Below are positions 43,821 to 52,229 of a stretch of 64,000 nucleotides of DNA, in pieces. Positions within the stretch are counted from its first letter, which is position 1, and the number at the start of each line of letters is the position of its first letter. The DNA is from JAEKLB01 sp050249235 (GTDB lineage: Bacteria > Actinomycetota > Acidimicrobiia > Acidimicrobiales > CADCSY01). Under the pieces are notes generated by a model, which saw only the letters and a list, made by a program, of their open reading frames with translations, was not told the origin of the DNA and did not search any database. The stretch is taken from positions 18,840 to 82,839 of the forward strand of contig JBFWQW010000002.1 of NCBI GenBank assembly GCA_050249235.1, in the 5' to 3' direction. The position numbers and the translations under genes were made by a program.

Positions 43821-46082
43821 ATGGCCACGACGACCGACCACGCCGAAACCGGGGGGGACACGCCCCCCGCCCGCCGCCGGGTCTCGCCGCAGGCGGTCGC
43901 CATCGGCATCGGCGTCGCCTTCGCCGTCATCACCGTCACGTCCGGCATCACGGGCGCGGTGTTCGACTTCCACGAGGAGTCGCCCGTCCACCGGGAGGTC
44001 TTCGGGAACATCCCCGACGCCTGGATCGTGGCCTTCTACACGGTCACCCCCATCCTGCTCGTCTACGGCGCCTACGCCTTCTCGCTGCGGGTGCGGAACT
44101 GGCAGCGGGGCGCCCCCGACCGCCGGTCGACCACCCGGGCCAACCTCGGTCGCCGCCTCAAGGACTTCCGGGCCGGCGTGTACATGCGGACCCTCCTGCG
44201 CGACAGCGCGGCCGGCCTCATGCACTCCTGCATCTACTTCGGCTTCCTCGTCCTGCTCGGCGTCACCACCGTGCTCGAGGTCGACCACCAGCTGCCGGAG
44301 GACCTGAAGTTCCTCCACGGCGATGTCTACCGGGCCTACTCGCTCGTGGGCGACGTCGCCGGCCTGGTGTTCACCTTCGGCGTGGTCTGGGCCATCTGGC
44401 GCCGGTACGTGCAGCGGGTCTACCGGATCCGCATCAAGACCAAGCCCGAGCACGCCATGATCCTCGGGACCTTCCTCGCCATCGGCCTGTCCGGCTTCGG
44501 TGCGGAGGCCTTCCGCATCGCATTGGCCGGACGCCCAGACCACGAGTCGTGGAGCATCGTGGGCTGGCCGCTCTCGGCACTGGTCGACGGGCTGGCCGTC
44601 TCGACGCTGCAGGACTGGCACCGGGTCTTCTGGGTGGCCCACGTCCTGGCCTTCTTCACGTTCCTCGTCATCCTCCCGATCACGATGCTCCGCCACATGT
44701 TCACCAGCCCCCTCAACATGTACCTGCGCGACCGCGACCGGCCGAAGGGCGCCATGCGGCCCATGCCGAACCTCATGGAGACCGAGCTCGAGACCTTCGG
44801 CGCCTCCGTGGTGGAGGAGCTCACCTGGAAGCAGCTGCTCGACACCGACGCCTGCACCATGTGCGGCCGGTGCACCAGCCGCTGCCCCGCCCACGCCACC
44901 GGCAAGCCGCTCGACCCCCGCGAGATCGTGCTGAAGGTGGGCGAGGTGATGGCCGCCTCCGGCACCCCGGCGGTGTCGCCGCCCCTCGGCACCGTCCCCG
45001 AGATCACCATCTCGTCGGCGTCGCTGTTCGAGCGGATCACGCCCGACGAGATCTGGGCCTGCACCTCCTGCAAGGCCTGCGACGAGGTCTGCCCCGTCAA
45101 CATCGAGATCCTCGACAAGATCCTCGACATGCGTCGCTACCTGACGCTGATGGAGTCGAACTTCCCCACCGAGCTGGGCAACGCCTACCGGTCGATGGAG
45201 AACGCCTCCAACCCGTGGGGCATGAACCAGGGCGACCGCGGCGCCTGGACCGAGAAGCTCGACGACGTCGCCATCGTCGACCCCGGCGACGACTTCGACC
45301 ACGAGTACCTCTACTGGGTGGGCTGCGCCGGCTCGTTCGACGACAAGAACCAGAAGGTCACCCAGGCCACCGCCCGGCTCATGCAGAAGGCCGGGCTCGA
45401 CTTCGCCATCCTCGGCCCGTCGGAGATGTGCACGGGCGACCCGGCCCGGCGCTCGGGCAACGAGTACCTGTTCCAGATGCTCGCCACCCAGAACGTCGAG
45501 ATGCTCAACGGGATGAAGGTGACGAAGATCGTCACCCAGTGCCCCCACTGCTTCAACACGCTGCTCAACGAGTACCCGCAGCTCGGCGGCAACTACGAGG
45601 TGATCCACCACGCCCAGCTGCTCGAGTGGCTGATCGACACGGGCAAGCTCGACCTGCGCGACGCCCGCCTCGACGAGCGCATCACCTACCACGACTCCTG
45701 CTACCTCGGCCGCCACAACGACGTGTACCTCGCCCCCCGCAAGGTGGTGGGGTCGATCGCCGGGCTCGAGATCGTCGAGATGCCCAGGAGCGGCACGGCC
45801 GGCATGTGTTGCGGCGCCGGCGGCGCCCGCATGTGGATGGAGGAGACGATCGGCACCAAGGTGAACGACGCCCGGGCCCGGGAGGCGATCGCCACCGGCG
45901 CAACACGCGTCGCCACCGCCTGCCCCTTCTGCTACATCATGCTGGACGACGGGGTGAAGGGCGCCGGCAAGGACGAGTCCGAGGTTCGCGTCGCCGACAT
46001 CGCCATCCACCTGGTGGAGGCCCTCGACAACGGCCAGGCCCTCGCCGCCGCGGCCCGGGCCAACGCCCTCCCCGCCGACTGA
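43821..46082 (+). CDS. Membrane Fe-S oxidoreductase, EtfD-like (ETF:quinone type)
   Basis: A 753-aa protein that likely passes electrons from reduced ETF to menaquinone during beta-oxidation. The N-terminus has about six hydrophobic helices like nitrate-reductase gamma subunits. Two 4Fe-4S motifs follow (CTMCGRCTSRCP at about residue 345; CTSCKACDEVCP at about 414), and then two heterodisulfide-reductase-type Cys-rich domains (YWVGCAGSF, QCPHCFNTL, GMCCGAGG, CPFCYIM). The same architecture is found in M. tuberculosis Rv0338c (EtfD). The three acyl-CoA dehydrogenases in the window fit this role. The start is ATG 43821. Confidence 0.9.
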   Translation: MATTTDHAETGGDTPPARRRVSPQAVAIGIGVAFAVITVTSGITGAVFDFHEESPVHREVFGNIPDAWIVAFYTVTPILLVYGAYAFSLRVRNWQRGAPDRRSTTRANLGRRLKDFRAGVYMRTLLRDSAAGLMHSCIYFGFLVLLGVTTVLEVDHQLPEDLKFLHGDVYRAYSLVGDVAGLVFTFGVVWAIWRRYVQRVYRIRIKTKPEHAMILGTFLAIGLSGFGAEAFRIALAGRPDHESWSIVGWPLSALVDGLAVSTLQDWHRVFWVAHVLAFFTFLVILPITMLRHMFTSPLNMYLRDRDRPKGAMRPMPNLMETELETFGASVVEELTWKQLLDTDACTMCGRCTSRCPAHATGKPLDPREIVLKVGEVMAASGTPAVSPPLGTVPEITISSASLFERITPDEIWACTSCKACDEVCPVNIEILDKILDMRRYLTLMESNFPTELGNAYRSMENASNPWGMNQGDRGAWTEKLDDVAIVDPGDDFDHEYLYWVGCAGSFDDKNQKVTQATARLMQKAGLDFAILGPSEMCTGDPARRSGNEYLFQMLATQNVEMLNGMKVTKIVTQCPHCFNTLLNEYPQLGGNYEVIHHAQLLEWLIDTGKLDLRDARLDERITYHDSCYLGRHNDVYLAPRKVVGSIAGLEIVEMPRSGTAGMCCGAGGARMWMEETIGTKVNDARAREAIATGATRVATACPFCYIMLDDGVKGAGKDESEVRVADIAIHLVEALDNGQALAAAARANALPAD

Positions 46083-46101
46083 GCGGTCGGCTCCCCCAAA
46101 G

Positions 46102-46120
46102 CTCCCACCCTGAGTGGGAG
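46102..46120 (+). terminator. Stem-loop after the EtfD-like gene
   Basis: CTCCCAC-CCTGA-GTGGGAG gives a perfect 7-bp stem with a 5-nt loop, 20 bp downstream of the EtfD-like stop and before the CAP-domain gene. It is followed by TTCG rather than a T-run, so it is a weak terminator candidate. Confidence 0.5.
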
Positions 46121-46161
46121 TTCGCCACGTAAAGTGACAGCCGGTTCCGGCCGACAACCGG

Positions 46162-46803
46162 GTGATGCGAGGTCGCCTGGTCGCCGTGGCCGCCGTTCCC
46201 TTCGCCGGTGCCCTGCTGCTGGCCTGGCCGTCCGACCCGGACTGCGGCGCGTCCTGCGACACCACCGCGGCCGCCGCCGACACGACCGTCACCACCGCCT
46301 CCACCGTGGCGCCGGTCGTCACCGTGCCCGAGCCGACCACCACGACCACCGAGGCCCCGCCGCCGCCGCCCCCGCCGGCACCTGCGCCCCCGAAGCTGCC
46401 GGCGTTCGAAGCACCGCCCGAGCCGACACCCGAGCCGCCGCCCCCGCCCCCGAGCGGCGGCCACGACGGCGAGGACCAGGTGAACGGCTTCCGGGCCGCC
46501 AACGGGCTGCACGCCCTCGGCTGGGACGACGACATCGCCGCCACCGCCCACGCCTGGTCGCAGCACATGGCCGGCCAGGGCGACATCTCCCATCGGGCCG
46601 ACCTCGCCGACGGCATGCCCGGCGGCTGGCACCACCTGGGCGAGAACGTGGCCGTGAGCTGGTCGCTCGAGTCGGCGCTGACCGCCCTCGAGAACAGCCC
46701 CGGGCACCGCACGAACCTCCTCGGCGCCCAGTTCACCCGCTTCGCCGTCGGCGTCGTCGTGGCCGGCGACCGCTACTACGTCACCCAGATCTTCTGGGGG
46801 TGA
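46162..46803 (+). CDS. Secreted CAP/SCP-domain protein
   Basis: A 213-aa exported protein. A hydrophobic signal or anchor (residues 5-25) is followed by a Thr-rich and then Pro-rich linker (to about 105), which probably spans the cell wall, and by a C-terminal CAP domain: VNGFRAANGLHALGWDDDIA, AHAWSQHMA, HLGENVA, NSPGHRTNLL and YYVTQIFWG. The usual His/Glu cavity residues are present. CAP proteins are extracellular; their biochemical role is not settled. Starts GTG 46162 and ATG 46165 are equally possible. Confidence 0.87.
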   Translation: MMRGRLVAVAAVPFAGALLLAWPSDPDCGASCDTTAAAADTTVTTASTVAPVVTVPEPTTTTTEAPPPPPPPAPAPPKLPAFEAPPEPTPEPPPPPPSGGHDGEDQVNGFRAANGLHALGWDDDIAATAHAWSQHMAGQGDISHRADLADGMPGGWHHLGENVAVSWSLESALTALENSPGHRTNLLGAQFTRFAVGVVVAGDRYYVTQIFWG

Positions 46804-46958
46804 GGCCGGCCGGCTGACCCCGGCCGGTCGTGGCGAGCCCGTGCTCCGAGCGCGCCACCCCGGTGGGGCGTGCGACCGCCGGGCCCCGGTCCACGACCCG
46901 GCGCCTGCCTCCAGGCACAAGGGGCCCGCCCGCCGGGCCGGCGTGGTTCGCTGGCGTC

Positions 46959-47972
46959 GTGCATGCCGGGACGCCGGTCGTCGACCTCCACCTCCACGGG
47001 CCGGCCTTCGTGCCCCGGCCGGCCCGGTGGCTCTGGCGCCTCGGCAACCCCCGCCGGCCCCGGGAGGTCGACTTCGACGCCCTCGCCGCCGGCGGCGTCG
47101 ACCTGGCCGTGGCCACCGCCGTCGGCGACCCCATCGTCACCCGGCTCCACCCCCGCTCCTCGCCGTGGGGGGCGGTCGAGGCCCAGCTCGCCGCCATCGA
47201 GCGCCGGGCCGCGGCCGCCGAGGTCGCCGTGGTCGGCTCGGTCGACGGCGCGCTCGAGCAGATCCGGCTCGGGCGCCGTGCCCTCCTCCTCGGCGTCGAG
47301 GGCCTCGACGCCCTGGCCGGCGACCCCGACGGCATCGACCGCTGGCACGCCCGTGGCATCCGGGTCGGCGTGCTCGTCCACCTGCGCGACAACGACCTCG
47401 GCACCATCTCGCTGCCCTGGCAGCAGTACCGCCTCCCCATCCCCACCCGCCGGCGGCAGGCCCCCGGCCTCACCGACCTCGGGGCCCGGGTCGTCGGACG
47501 GATGAACGACCTCGGGATGCTGGTCGACGTCGCCCACGCGGACGTCGACACCGTCCTCGCCGTCGTCGACGCGGCCCGGGCCCCGGTGGCATCGACCCAC
47601 ACGGGGGCCCGGGCGGTGTCCGACTTCCCCCGCTATCTCACCGACGACGAGCTCCGGGCCATCGCCGGCACCGGTGGCGTCATCGGCCTGTGGCCCTACA
47701 GGGGGCGGCGCTGGGGCGTCGGCACCATCGACGAGCTGGTCGCCCACGCCCGCCACGTGGCCGACCTCGTCGGCGTCGACCACCTCGCCGTCGGCACCGA
47801 CACCAACGGCGTCCCCGGCCTCATGGCCGGCTACCGCGGCCTCGGCGACCTCCCCCTCGTCCTCGGCGCCCTGGCCGATGCCGGCTTCACCGCGGCCGAG
47901 CTGGCCGCCGTGGCGGGAGGCAACGCGCTGCGGGTCTTCCGAGCGGTGGAGGCCGCCGCGTCCGGTCCGTGA
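46959..47972 (+). CDS. M19-type dipeptidase / membrane dipeptidase family
   Basis: About 337 aa, a TIM-barrel metal-dependent peptidase of the renal dipeptidase type. Motifs are VVDLHLHGPAF (the first metal site is His-x-His, where M19 enzymes have His-x-Asp), LLLGVEGLDAL with the bridging Glu, LVDVAHAD, ASTHTGARAV, and GTDTNG with the catalytic Asp. The altered first site leaves substrate and metal use uncertain. The start is uncertain: GTG 46959 is chosen because the 43 codons upstream are Arg/Pro/Gly-rich and look non-coding. Confidence 0.82.
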   Translation: MHAGTPVVDLHLHGPAFVPRPARWLWRLGNPRRPREVDFDALAAGGVDLAVATAVGDPIVTRLHPRSSPWGAVEAQLAAIERRAAAAEVAVVGSVDGALEQIRLGRRALLLGVEGLDALAGDPDGIDRWHARGIRVGVLVHLRDNDLGTISLPWQQYRLPIPTRRRQAPGLTDLGARVVGRMNDLGMLVDVAHADVDTVLAVVDAARAPVASTHTGARAVSDFPRYLTDDELRAIAGTGGVIGLWPYRGRRWGVGTIDELVAHARHVADLVGVDHLAVGTDTNGVPGLMAGYRGLGDLPLVLGALADAGFTAAELAAVAGGNALRVFRAVEAAASGP

Positions 47973-48036
47973 CGCCAGGCCCGATCCGGCCGCCTGGCTA
48001 AGGTTGCCAGCCTGCGGGTGGCCCCGGCCGCCCCGC

Positions 48037-48107
48037 GCGGGTGTAGTTCAGCGGCAGAACATCAGCTTCCCAAGCTGAGAACGCGGGTTCGATTCCCGTC
48101 ACCCGCT
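48037..48107 (+). tRNA. tRNA-Gly (anticodon CCC)
   Basis: The acceptor stem is GCGGGTG/CACCCGC. The anticodon stem is TCAGC/GCTGA with loop TTCCCAA (anticodon CCC). The T-arm is CGGGTTCGATTCCCG. The discriminator is T and CCA is not encoded, unlike the other three tRNA genes here. It marks the left boundary of an eroded accessory region. Confidence 0.95.
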
Positions 48108-48177
48108 CTCTCATGTCCGGCATGTCTCGCGACAGGCGTCCGGGATCTCATGAAACCGGACACCGTCACCCGCTCTC
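48096..48177. repeat. 15-bp direct repeat of the tRNA-Gly 3' end
   Basis: CCGTCACCCGCTCTC occurs at 48096-48110, at the end of tRNA-Gly, and again at 48163-48177. A second copy of a tRNA 3' end is what integration of a mobile element leaves behind (an att-site pattern). The copies are only 67 bp apart and no integrase is seen, so this is at best a remnant. Confidence 0.6.
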
Positions 48178-48203
48178 GCGGCTCCTCGCCGGTCCGGACG
48201 TGC

Positions 48204-48620
48204 CCGACCCGCTGGCGATCGTCGTCATCACGACCTTCGACCTCGACGAGTACGTGCACGGGGCCCCGCGCGCCGGGGCTCGTGGCTTCCTGCTCAAGAC
48301 GCCGGCCCTGATCTGATCGTGCAGGCGATCAAGGCAGCTGCCAGCGGAGACGCTCTCATCGCGCCGAGCGTCACGGCCCGGCTCCTTGCCACCTTCTCGG
48401 GACCGTCCAGAGTCTCGGCCCGCCCAGCCGATCGACTCCCTGACCGATCGCGAGGAAGAGGTCCTCCTGGCCGTCGCGAAGGGGTGGACGAACACCGAGA
48501 TCGCGACGGAGCTGTTCATCAGTCTCAGCACCGTCAAGACCCTCCTGGCGAGCCTCATGAGCAAGCTCAGCGCCCGGAACCGGGTGGAGATCGCGATGTG
48601 GCCCACGAGACGGGCCGAGT
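48204..48620 (+). pseudogene. Remnant of a NarL/LuxR-type response regulator
   Basis: Three pieces of one protein lie in order in two frames: the receiver end (LAIVVITTFDLDEYVHG, RAGARGFLLKT), then after a TGA at about 48314 and a frame change VQAIKAAASGDALIAPSVTA, then after a second frame change the HTH (SLTDREEEVLLAVAKGWTNT, STVKTLLASLMSKLSARNR). The N-terminal receiver half, with the phosphoacceptor Asp, is missing, and the break coincides with the tRNA-Gly 15-bp repeat. It cannot be functional as one protein. Confidence 0.85.
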
Positions 48621-48849
48621 TCGGGGCTGAGCTCGCGCCGAGGACGCAGCAGGTCAACTCCTCGACAACGAGCGACTTCGGCTCGCCACCGCCGTGGGGG
48701 CGCGCTTCATCCAACATCCATCCAACACGCCCGGCCGTTCAGGGGTCTGCTGCACGTTCGGTTGACGGTGGTCGTGACTGATCATGCTGCCTGCTGGGTC
48801 GACCTCGTGACGAGTGTGAGAAGCAGCCGCGCCGGTAGCTCGACCGGCG

Positions 48850-49299
48850 TCAGCCCTCGCCTTCGAGGGAGACCACCTTCCACGGCAGACCTTCGGCATC
48901 GAGCACGCCAGCGAGCACTCCACTCGCCGCAGGGGCTGACAACCAGACCGTGGCTCGCACCAGTCGCGCGACGGCGACAGCTTCGAGGTTCAGCAGGTTC
49001 AGTTGCGCGTGACGCCGTGAGATGTCTGCCATTGCCGGCACCGTGGCCCGCGGATCGGGAAGTCCGATGTCCTCGCGCAGTTCGAGCAGGCTCAGGATCG
49101 CCGTCTCCTGCTCGGCCACGGCGAGCTGTTCGAACGGGCCGGACAAGTGACCCCCGGCGCCGGCTACGGCCGCGCGGCAGGCTCGGTAGTACCAGTACGA
49201 GGTCGTGAAGAGGTTCGGGCGACGTCGCCCTCGAGGGATACCGACCAACAGCTCCTCGATGAGCAGGCGGTCGTCCAAGAGAACGACCTCGGTCGCCAC
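48850..49299 (-). CDS. Putative toxin partner of an AbrB-type antitoxin
   Basis: A 149-aa protein that I cannot assign to a known family with certainty. It begins VATEVVLLDDRLLIEELLVG, which resembles the first strand and Asp of PIN-domain toxins, but later PIN acidic motifs are not clear. It starts (GTG 49299) 7 bp after the stop of the AbrB-type gene, the usual antitoxin-toxin order. The location, in an eroded accessory region, also fits. A toxin role is inference. Confidence 0.6.
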   Translation of the reverse strand: MATEVVLLDDRLLIEELLVGIPRGRRRPNLFTTSYWYYRACRAAVAGAGGHLSGPFEQLAVAEQETAILSLLELREDIGLPDPRATVPAMADISRRHAQLNLLNLEAVAVARLVRATVWLSAPAASGVLAGVLDAEGLPWKVVSLEGEG

Positions 49300-49306
49300 C
49301 GGATCG

Positions 49307-49546
49307 CTACTGGTCTACGAGGTCCGGATCGACAACGGCTGCGAGACCCTGTTCGTAGCGGTCCGCCAGCACCCGCCGCAGTTCACGCCGAGCCGCATTC
49401 ACGCCGCCCGGAATGACGAGCGCTGCATCGCCGAGGTCGATGAAGCCCACTTCGCCGCCCTCATCGATGCCCCACCGATGACGAAGCTCGGCGGGCAGGC
49501 TTGTCTGACCTCGGTGGGACACTCTTGCGGTGCTCGTCGCGCTCAC
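49307..49546 (-). CDS. AbrB/SpoVT-type (VapB-like) antitoxin
   Basis: A 79-aa protein with a swapped-hairpin AbrB fold: STARVSHRGQTSLPAELRHR, then WGIDEGGEVGFIDLGDAALV, followed by an Arg-rich tail that would bind the toxin. GTG 49546 starts it, and the predicted promoter places the transcript start at or next to this codon, so the mRNA may be leaderless. Antitoxins of this type bind their own promoter. Confidence 0.8.
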   Translation of the reverse strand: MSATSTARVSHRGQTSLPAELRHRWGIDEGGEVGFIDLGDAALVIPGGVNAARRELRRVLADRYEQGLAAVVDPDLVDQ

Positions 49547-49552
49547 AGACGC

Positions 49553-49580
49553 ATTGTACGCTGAGCGACTTACAAGGCAA
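49553..49580 (-). promoter_or_regulatory. Sigma-70-like promoter of the antitoxin gene
   Basis: On the minus strand, TTGCCT (49580-49575) is followed after 16 bp by TACAAT (49558-49553), a near-consensus pair, and the GTG start comes 6 bp later. This spacing predicts transcription from the first base or so of the start codon. Confidence 0.6.
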
Positions 49581-49711
49581 CGGGCTGGTCGGACGGCTCA
49601 TGGAAGAAGACCAGATCCTCAACGCGGTCAGGCGGTGTTCCGAGGAGAACGGCGGGAGGGCCGTCGGCAACGGGGCTCTTCGGATCTCAGCGGGGAGTGA
49701 TGGTGGCGAGT

Positions 49712-50117
49712 AGGGCCCTCGACCAGGGCATCGGTGATCCCCTGGAGCCCGCTCGCACGAGGGCGTCCGACCCGTGACTGGGACGGCGTCACCGATCGCT
49801 CCCGGATCGACCCCTTCGCCGGTCGCCTGTACGACGAGGCGTCCGACTGAGAGATCGTCGAGGCGGTCACCGCCGTCGCCAGCGAGCGGGGACTTCCCCG
49901 CGCCCAGGTCGCGACCGCCTGGATGCTGTCGAAGCCCGGTGTCGTGGCGCCGATCATCGGTGCCACCAAGCCCCACCACCTCGACGATGCGATCGCGGCC
50001 GTCGACGTCGAGCTGTCCGCGGACGAGATCGCTCGTCTGGAAGCGCCCTACCTCCCCCACGCTGTGGCCGGGTTCGCACGACGACCCGGCACCGACCCCG
50101 AAAAGGAACCCCGATGA
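49712..50117 (+). pseudogene. Aldo/keto reductase remnant (C-terminal part)
   Basis: The C-terminal third of an aldo/keto reductase: a frameshifted GIG/VIPWSPLARG segment, then DPFAGRLYDEASD, an in-frame TGA at 49848-49850, and EIVEAVTAVASERGLPRAQV continuing to SKPGVVAPIIGATKPHH and LEAPYLPHAVAGF. The N-terminal two thirds with the catalytic Tyr is absent. The stop overlaps the ATG of the intact reductase downstream (ATGA), so it was once the upstream gene of an operon. Confidence 0.85.
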
Positions 50118-51139
50118 CCTCTCTGCCGACCAACCCGCTCGGACGCACGGGCATGAACCTCACCCGCGTCGGCTTCGGCGCGTGGGCCATCGGCGGTGAG
50201 TGGCTCGCCGGCTGGGGCCCCCAGGACGACGCCGAGTCGATCGCCGCCATCCGCCACGCCATCGACGCTGGGATCAACTGGATCGACACCGCGCCGGCCT
50301 ATGGCCTCGGGCACTCGGAAGAGGTCGCCGCGGCGCTGCGCGGGGTACCGCAGGCCGACCGGCCCTACGTGTTCACGAAGGCAGGCCTCATCTGGGACGA
50401 GGCGCTCGCCGCCGGCAGCCGGATGGAGGCGGCGCCGTCGCGGTCGGGCACCGTCGCGAGCATCCGTCGAGAGGTCGAGGCGTCCCTCCGTCGACTGCAA
50501 GTCGAGCAGATCGACCTCTACCAGATGCACTGGCCGGCCCAGGACGCATCCCTCGAGGAGTACTGGGGCGCCTTCGCCGACCTCCAGCAGGAGGGCAAGG
50601 TGCGCGCCATCGGTCTCTCCAACCACGACGTCGCCCAGCTCGAGGCGGCCGAGGCCATTGCCCATGTCGACTCGTTGCAGCCACCCCTCAGTCCTGTGAA
50701 CCGCGCCGCGGGTGGCGACGTCGTTCCCTGGTGCGCCGAGCACGGGACCGGCGTGATCGTCTACAGCCCGATGGCGTCCGGCCTCCTGAGCGGTTCGTGG
50801 TCCCGGGAGCGAACGGCGTCGCTCGATGCCGGCGACTGGCGCCGGAACAACCCCCTCTTCAGTGGTGACGGCCTCGAGGCTGCTCTGGATCTCGTGGATC
50901 GGCTCCGGCCCGTGGCCGAGGAGCACAAGAGCTCCGTCGGTTCGATCGCCATTGCGTGGACACTCGCGTTTGCTGGCGTCACGGGTGCCATCGTCGGGGC
51001 CCGGACCCCCGCGCAGATCGACGGATGGATCGATGCCGCCACCCTCGAGCTCGGCGCCGGCGCGCTCGATGCCGTGGCCGCGGCAATCGAGACGTCGGGC
51101 GTCGGCGCTGGGCCCGCCCGGCCAGGTGCCACGTCGTGA
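50114..51139 (+). CDS. Aldo/keto reductase
   Basis: A 341-aa NADPH-dependent oxidoreductase with a TIM-barrel fold. Catalytic tetrad: Asp in NWIDTAPAYG, Tyr in the same motif, Lys in FTKAG and His in YQMHWP. The cofactor-binding C-terminal segment is ITGAIVGAR-like (VTGAIVGARTPAQ). The start ATG 50114 overlaps the stop of the preceding reductase remnant, and the next reductase overlaps its stop (GTGA), so it belonged to a reductase operon, possibly for sugars such as L-fucose or other aldoses. Substrate unknown. Confidence 0.9.
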   Translation: MTSLPTNPLGRTGMNLTRVGFGAWAIGGEWLAGWGPQDDAESIAAIRHAIDAGINWIDTAPAYGLGHSEEVAAALRGVPQADRPYVFTKAGLIWDEALAAGSRMEAAPSRSGTVASIRREVEASLRRLQVEQIDLYQMHWPAQDASLEEYWGAFADLQQEGKVRAIGLSNHDVAQLEAAEAIAHVDSLQPPLSPVNRAAGGDVVPWCAEHGTGVIVYSPMASGLLSGSWSRERTASLDAGDWRRNNPLFSGDGLEAALDLVDRLRPVAEEHKSSVGSIAIAWTLAFAGVTGAIVGARTPAQIDGWIDAATLELGAGALDAVAAAIETSGVGAGPARPGATS

Positions 51140-52098
51140 GCAGCGCGGCGATGGTGGGGATCGGAAGCACGGGTGCGACGGTGTCTCGGCACAGCCTGGG
51201 TTGTGGGCCGTTCGGTGATATGTGGGCGCCGGTGCCCGACGAGCAGGCGGTCGCCACGGTGCGAGGTGCTTTCGAGGTCGGTGTCCGCTACTTCGACACC
51301 GCCCCGCTGTACGGCGTCGGGAAGTCGGAACGCAGGCTCGGGCTCGGCCTGCGTGACCTGCCCCGCGATCAGCTCACGGTGTCGAGCAAGGTCGGCCGGG
51401 TGCTCCAGGACGACGACGGCACGATCCCACCGACCTTCGAGTACACGCCCGATGCCGTCCGGTCATCCCTCGAGGGCAGCCGGGCCCGTACCGGTCTGGA
51501 TCGGTTCGACATCGTGCACGTCCACGATCCCGAGCGCCACGTCGAAGCGGCGCTCGAGGGAGCGTTTCCGACGCTGCGAACCATGCAGGCAGCGGGGGAG
51601 ATCGGTGCGGTCAGCTGCGGCACCAACGTCAGCGAGCCGCTGGTGCGGTTCATTCGCGAGGGTGTCGTCGACTGCGTGCTGATCTCCGGCCAGTGGACCC
51701 TGCTCGATCAGACGGCGCTCGACGAGCTCCTCCCGCTCGCCCTGGAACGCGGGGTCGCCGTGATCGCGGCGAGCGTGTTCAACAGCGGGATCCTTGCCGA
51801 CCCGGAAGCCGATCCGGCGTTCGTGAACTACAAGTACCGGCCACCTGAGCCGGACACCCTGGACCGGACGCGCCGGATCCGTGACGTGTGCGCCCGCCAT
51901 GGCATCCCGCTGAAGGCGGCCGCCATCCAGTTCCCGCTGACCCATCCGGCCGTCGCCACCGTGCTGCTCGGCTGCCGCAGCCCAGAAGAGGTGGCCTCCA
52001 ACGCGGCCGACCTCGCTGTCGACATCCCCGCCGATCTCTGGCGCGAGCTCGCGGCCGAGAGCCTCATCCGACCCGACGCCGCACCGACCGCCCGCTGA
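51136..52098 (+). CDS. Aldo/keto reductase (galactose/fucose-dehydrogenase-like)
   Basis: A 320-aa aldo/keto reductase: SLGCGPFGDMWAPVPDEQAV, RYFDTAPLYGVGKSERRLG with Asp and Tyr, SSKVGRVL with Lys and VHVHDPERH with His. The spacing, and features such as KAAAIQFPLTHPAVATVLLG, suggest the subgroup that includes D-threo-aldose/L-fucose and L-galactose dehydrogenases, so sugar oxidation is plausible. GTG 51136 overlaps the previous stop by 4 bases. It ends about 130 bp before the convergent persulfide dioxygenase gene. Confidence 0.88.
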   Translation: MSSAAMVGIGSTGATVSRHSLGCGPFGDMWAPVPDEQAVATVRGAFEVGVRYFDTAPLYGVGKSERRLGLGLRDLPRDQLTVSSKVGRVLQDDDGTIPPTFEYTPDAVRSSLEGSRARTGLDRFDIVHVHDPERHVEAALEGAFPTLRTMQAAGEIGAVSCGTNVSEPLVRFIREGVVDCVLISGQWTLLDQTALDELLPLALERGVAVIAASVFNSGILADPEADPAFVNYKYRPPEPDTLDRTRRIRDVCARHGIPLKAAAIQFPLTHPAVATVLLGCRSPEEVASNAADLAVDIPADLWRELAAESLIRPDAAPTAR

Positions 52099-52229
52099 AG
52101 GCCCCGGGAGACGACGATGCCGAGCACCACGATCGAGCTGGCCACACCCGGCGGGCGGATGCCGTCTACGAAGACGATCCCCGGGGGTGCGCTACCGATC
52201 CGGCACCCCCCGCGCAGCCGCTCCGGTGG

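Noticed and set aside
46830..46958. Longer N-terminus of the dipeptidase
   Set aside because: 43 codons of Arg/Pro/Gly-rich sequence without a signal-peptide pattern precede the first conserved strand; no ribosome site supports the earlier start.
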